Positions 5,331 through 5,368 of a DNA stretch of 5,368 bases are shown here, in pieces. The position numbers and the translations under genes were made by a program. Origin of the DNA: an uncultured Porphyromonadaceae bacterium (GTDB taxonomy: Bacteria > Bacteroidota > Bacteroidia > Bacteroidales > Muribaculaceae); contig CAMWQY010000192.1 of the NCBI GenBank assembly GCA_947176355.1, positions 1 to 5,368 of the forward strand, given 5' to 3'. The notes beneath the pieces were generated by a model, which saw nothing but the letters and a program-made list of their open reading frames with translations, ran no database searches and was not told the DNA's origin. Position 1 is the stretch's first letter; every line of letters begins with the position of its first letter.

Positions 5331-5368
5331 TCGTTGACACTTTTTGTATCAACAGTTCGTTGACACTT
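5331..5368 (+). repeat. Start of a possible 26-bp tandem array, cut by the window edge
   Basis: TCGTTGACACTT occurs at 5331-5342 and again at 5357-5368, giving a 26-bp period; the second copy is truncated by the window end. Inside the unit, GTTGACAC (5333-5340) and GTATCAAC (5346-5353) form an inverted repeat around TTTTT with one mismatch. Only about 1.5 units are visible, so the array reading is provisional; the end of an insertion element is the main alternative. Confidence 0.5.

Larger units (their letters stand above)
4735..5368. other. Gene-free region with short repeats and hairpins
   Basis: These 634 bases hold no convincing gene. The longest minus-strand frame (5100-4777, 107 residues) has no recognisable domain, runs through the hairpins above and reads like chance coding. 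The first 350 bases keep the C-rich composition of the terminase-like gene; from about 5100 the DNA becomes A+T richer and filled with short direct and inverted repeats, listed separately. Confidence 0.6.

Overview
The window looks like an accessory region of a Bacteroidetes (probably Bacteroidales) chromosome or an element carried by one. This is inferred from three things: the left half is A+T rich with A/T-ending codons, start codons lack a strong Shine-Dalgarno, and several intergenic sites fit the Bacteroidetes -7 box TAnnTTTG. No rRNA, tRNA, CRISPR array or recognisable transposase is visible.

Left part (1-3388, minus strand): two genes transcribed leftwards, 11 bp apart. The first (3388-1436) encodes a 650-residue protein with an N-terminal type I phosphoribosyltransferase (PRTase) domain carrying an intact PRPP-binding loop (LDDLIISGDT), followed by a long uncharacterised region that contains a likely winged-helix segment. 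The second (1424 to beyond the left edge) encodes a RecF/SMC-like ABC ATPase with a perfect Walker A (GSNGSGKTS), a Walker B (FPLMFDDVFD), a divergent signature helix and only a short helical insert. A PRTase coupled to an SMC-like ATPase, near a phage-derived gene, resembles the layout of prokaryotic conflict (anti-phage) operons. I read it as a candidate defence module in which the ATPase would sense or regulate and the PRTase would act on a nucleotide or nucleic acid. This is inference, and further genes may lie past the left edge. A -7-like box (TAAATTTG) sits just upstream of the pair.

Middle (3389-3795): a non-coding divergent intergenic region. It has a very A+T-rich half next to the PRTase gene. 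The other half holds two copies of an imperfect 56-bp direct repeat 155 bp apart, two 12-bp palindromes and TAnnTTTG boxes pointing right.

Right part (3796-4734, plus strand): a 312-residue orphan protein that resembles only the ATPase half of a phage large terminase. It has a deviant Walker A and no nuclease domain. Its codon use (C-ending, clearly more G+C) differs sharply from the left-hand genes. It is followed by hairpins and about 630 bp of gene-free DNA rich in short repeats, including a 14-bp perfect tandem repeat and, at the extreme right edge, the start of what may be a 26-bp tandem array with an internal inverted repeat. The terminase-like gene and its repeats look like a separate, transferred unit beside the two-gene module.
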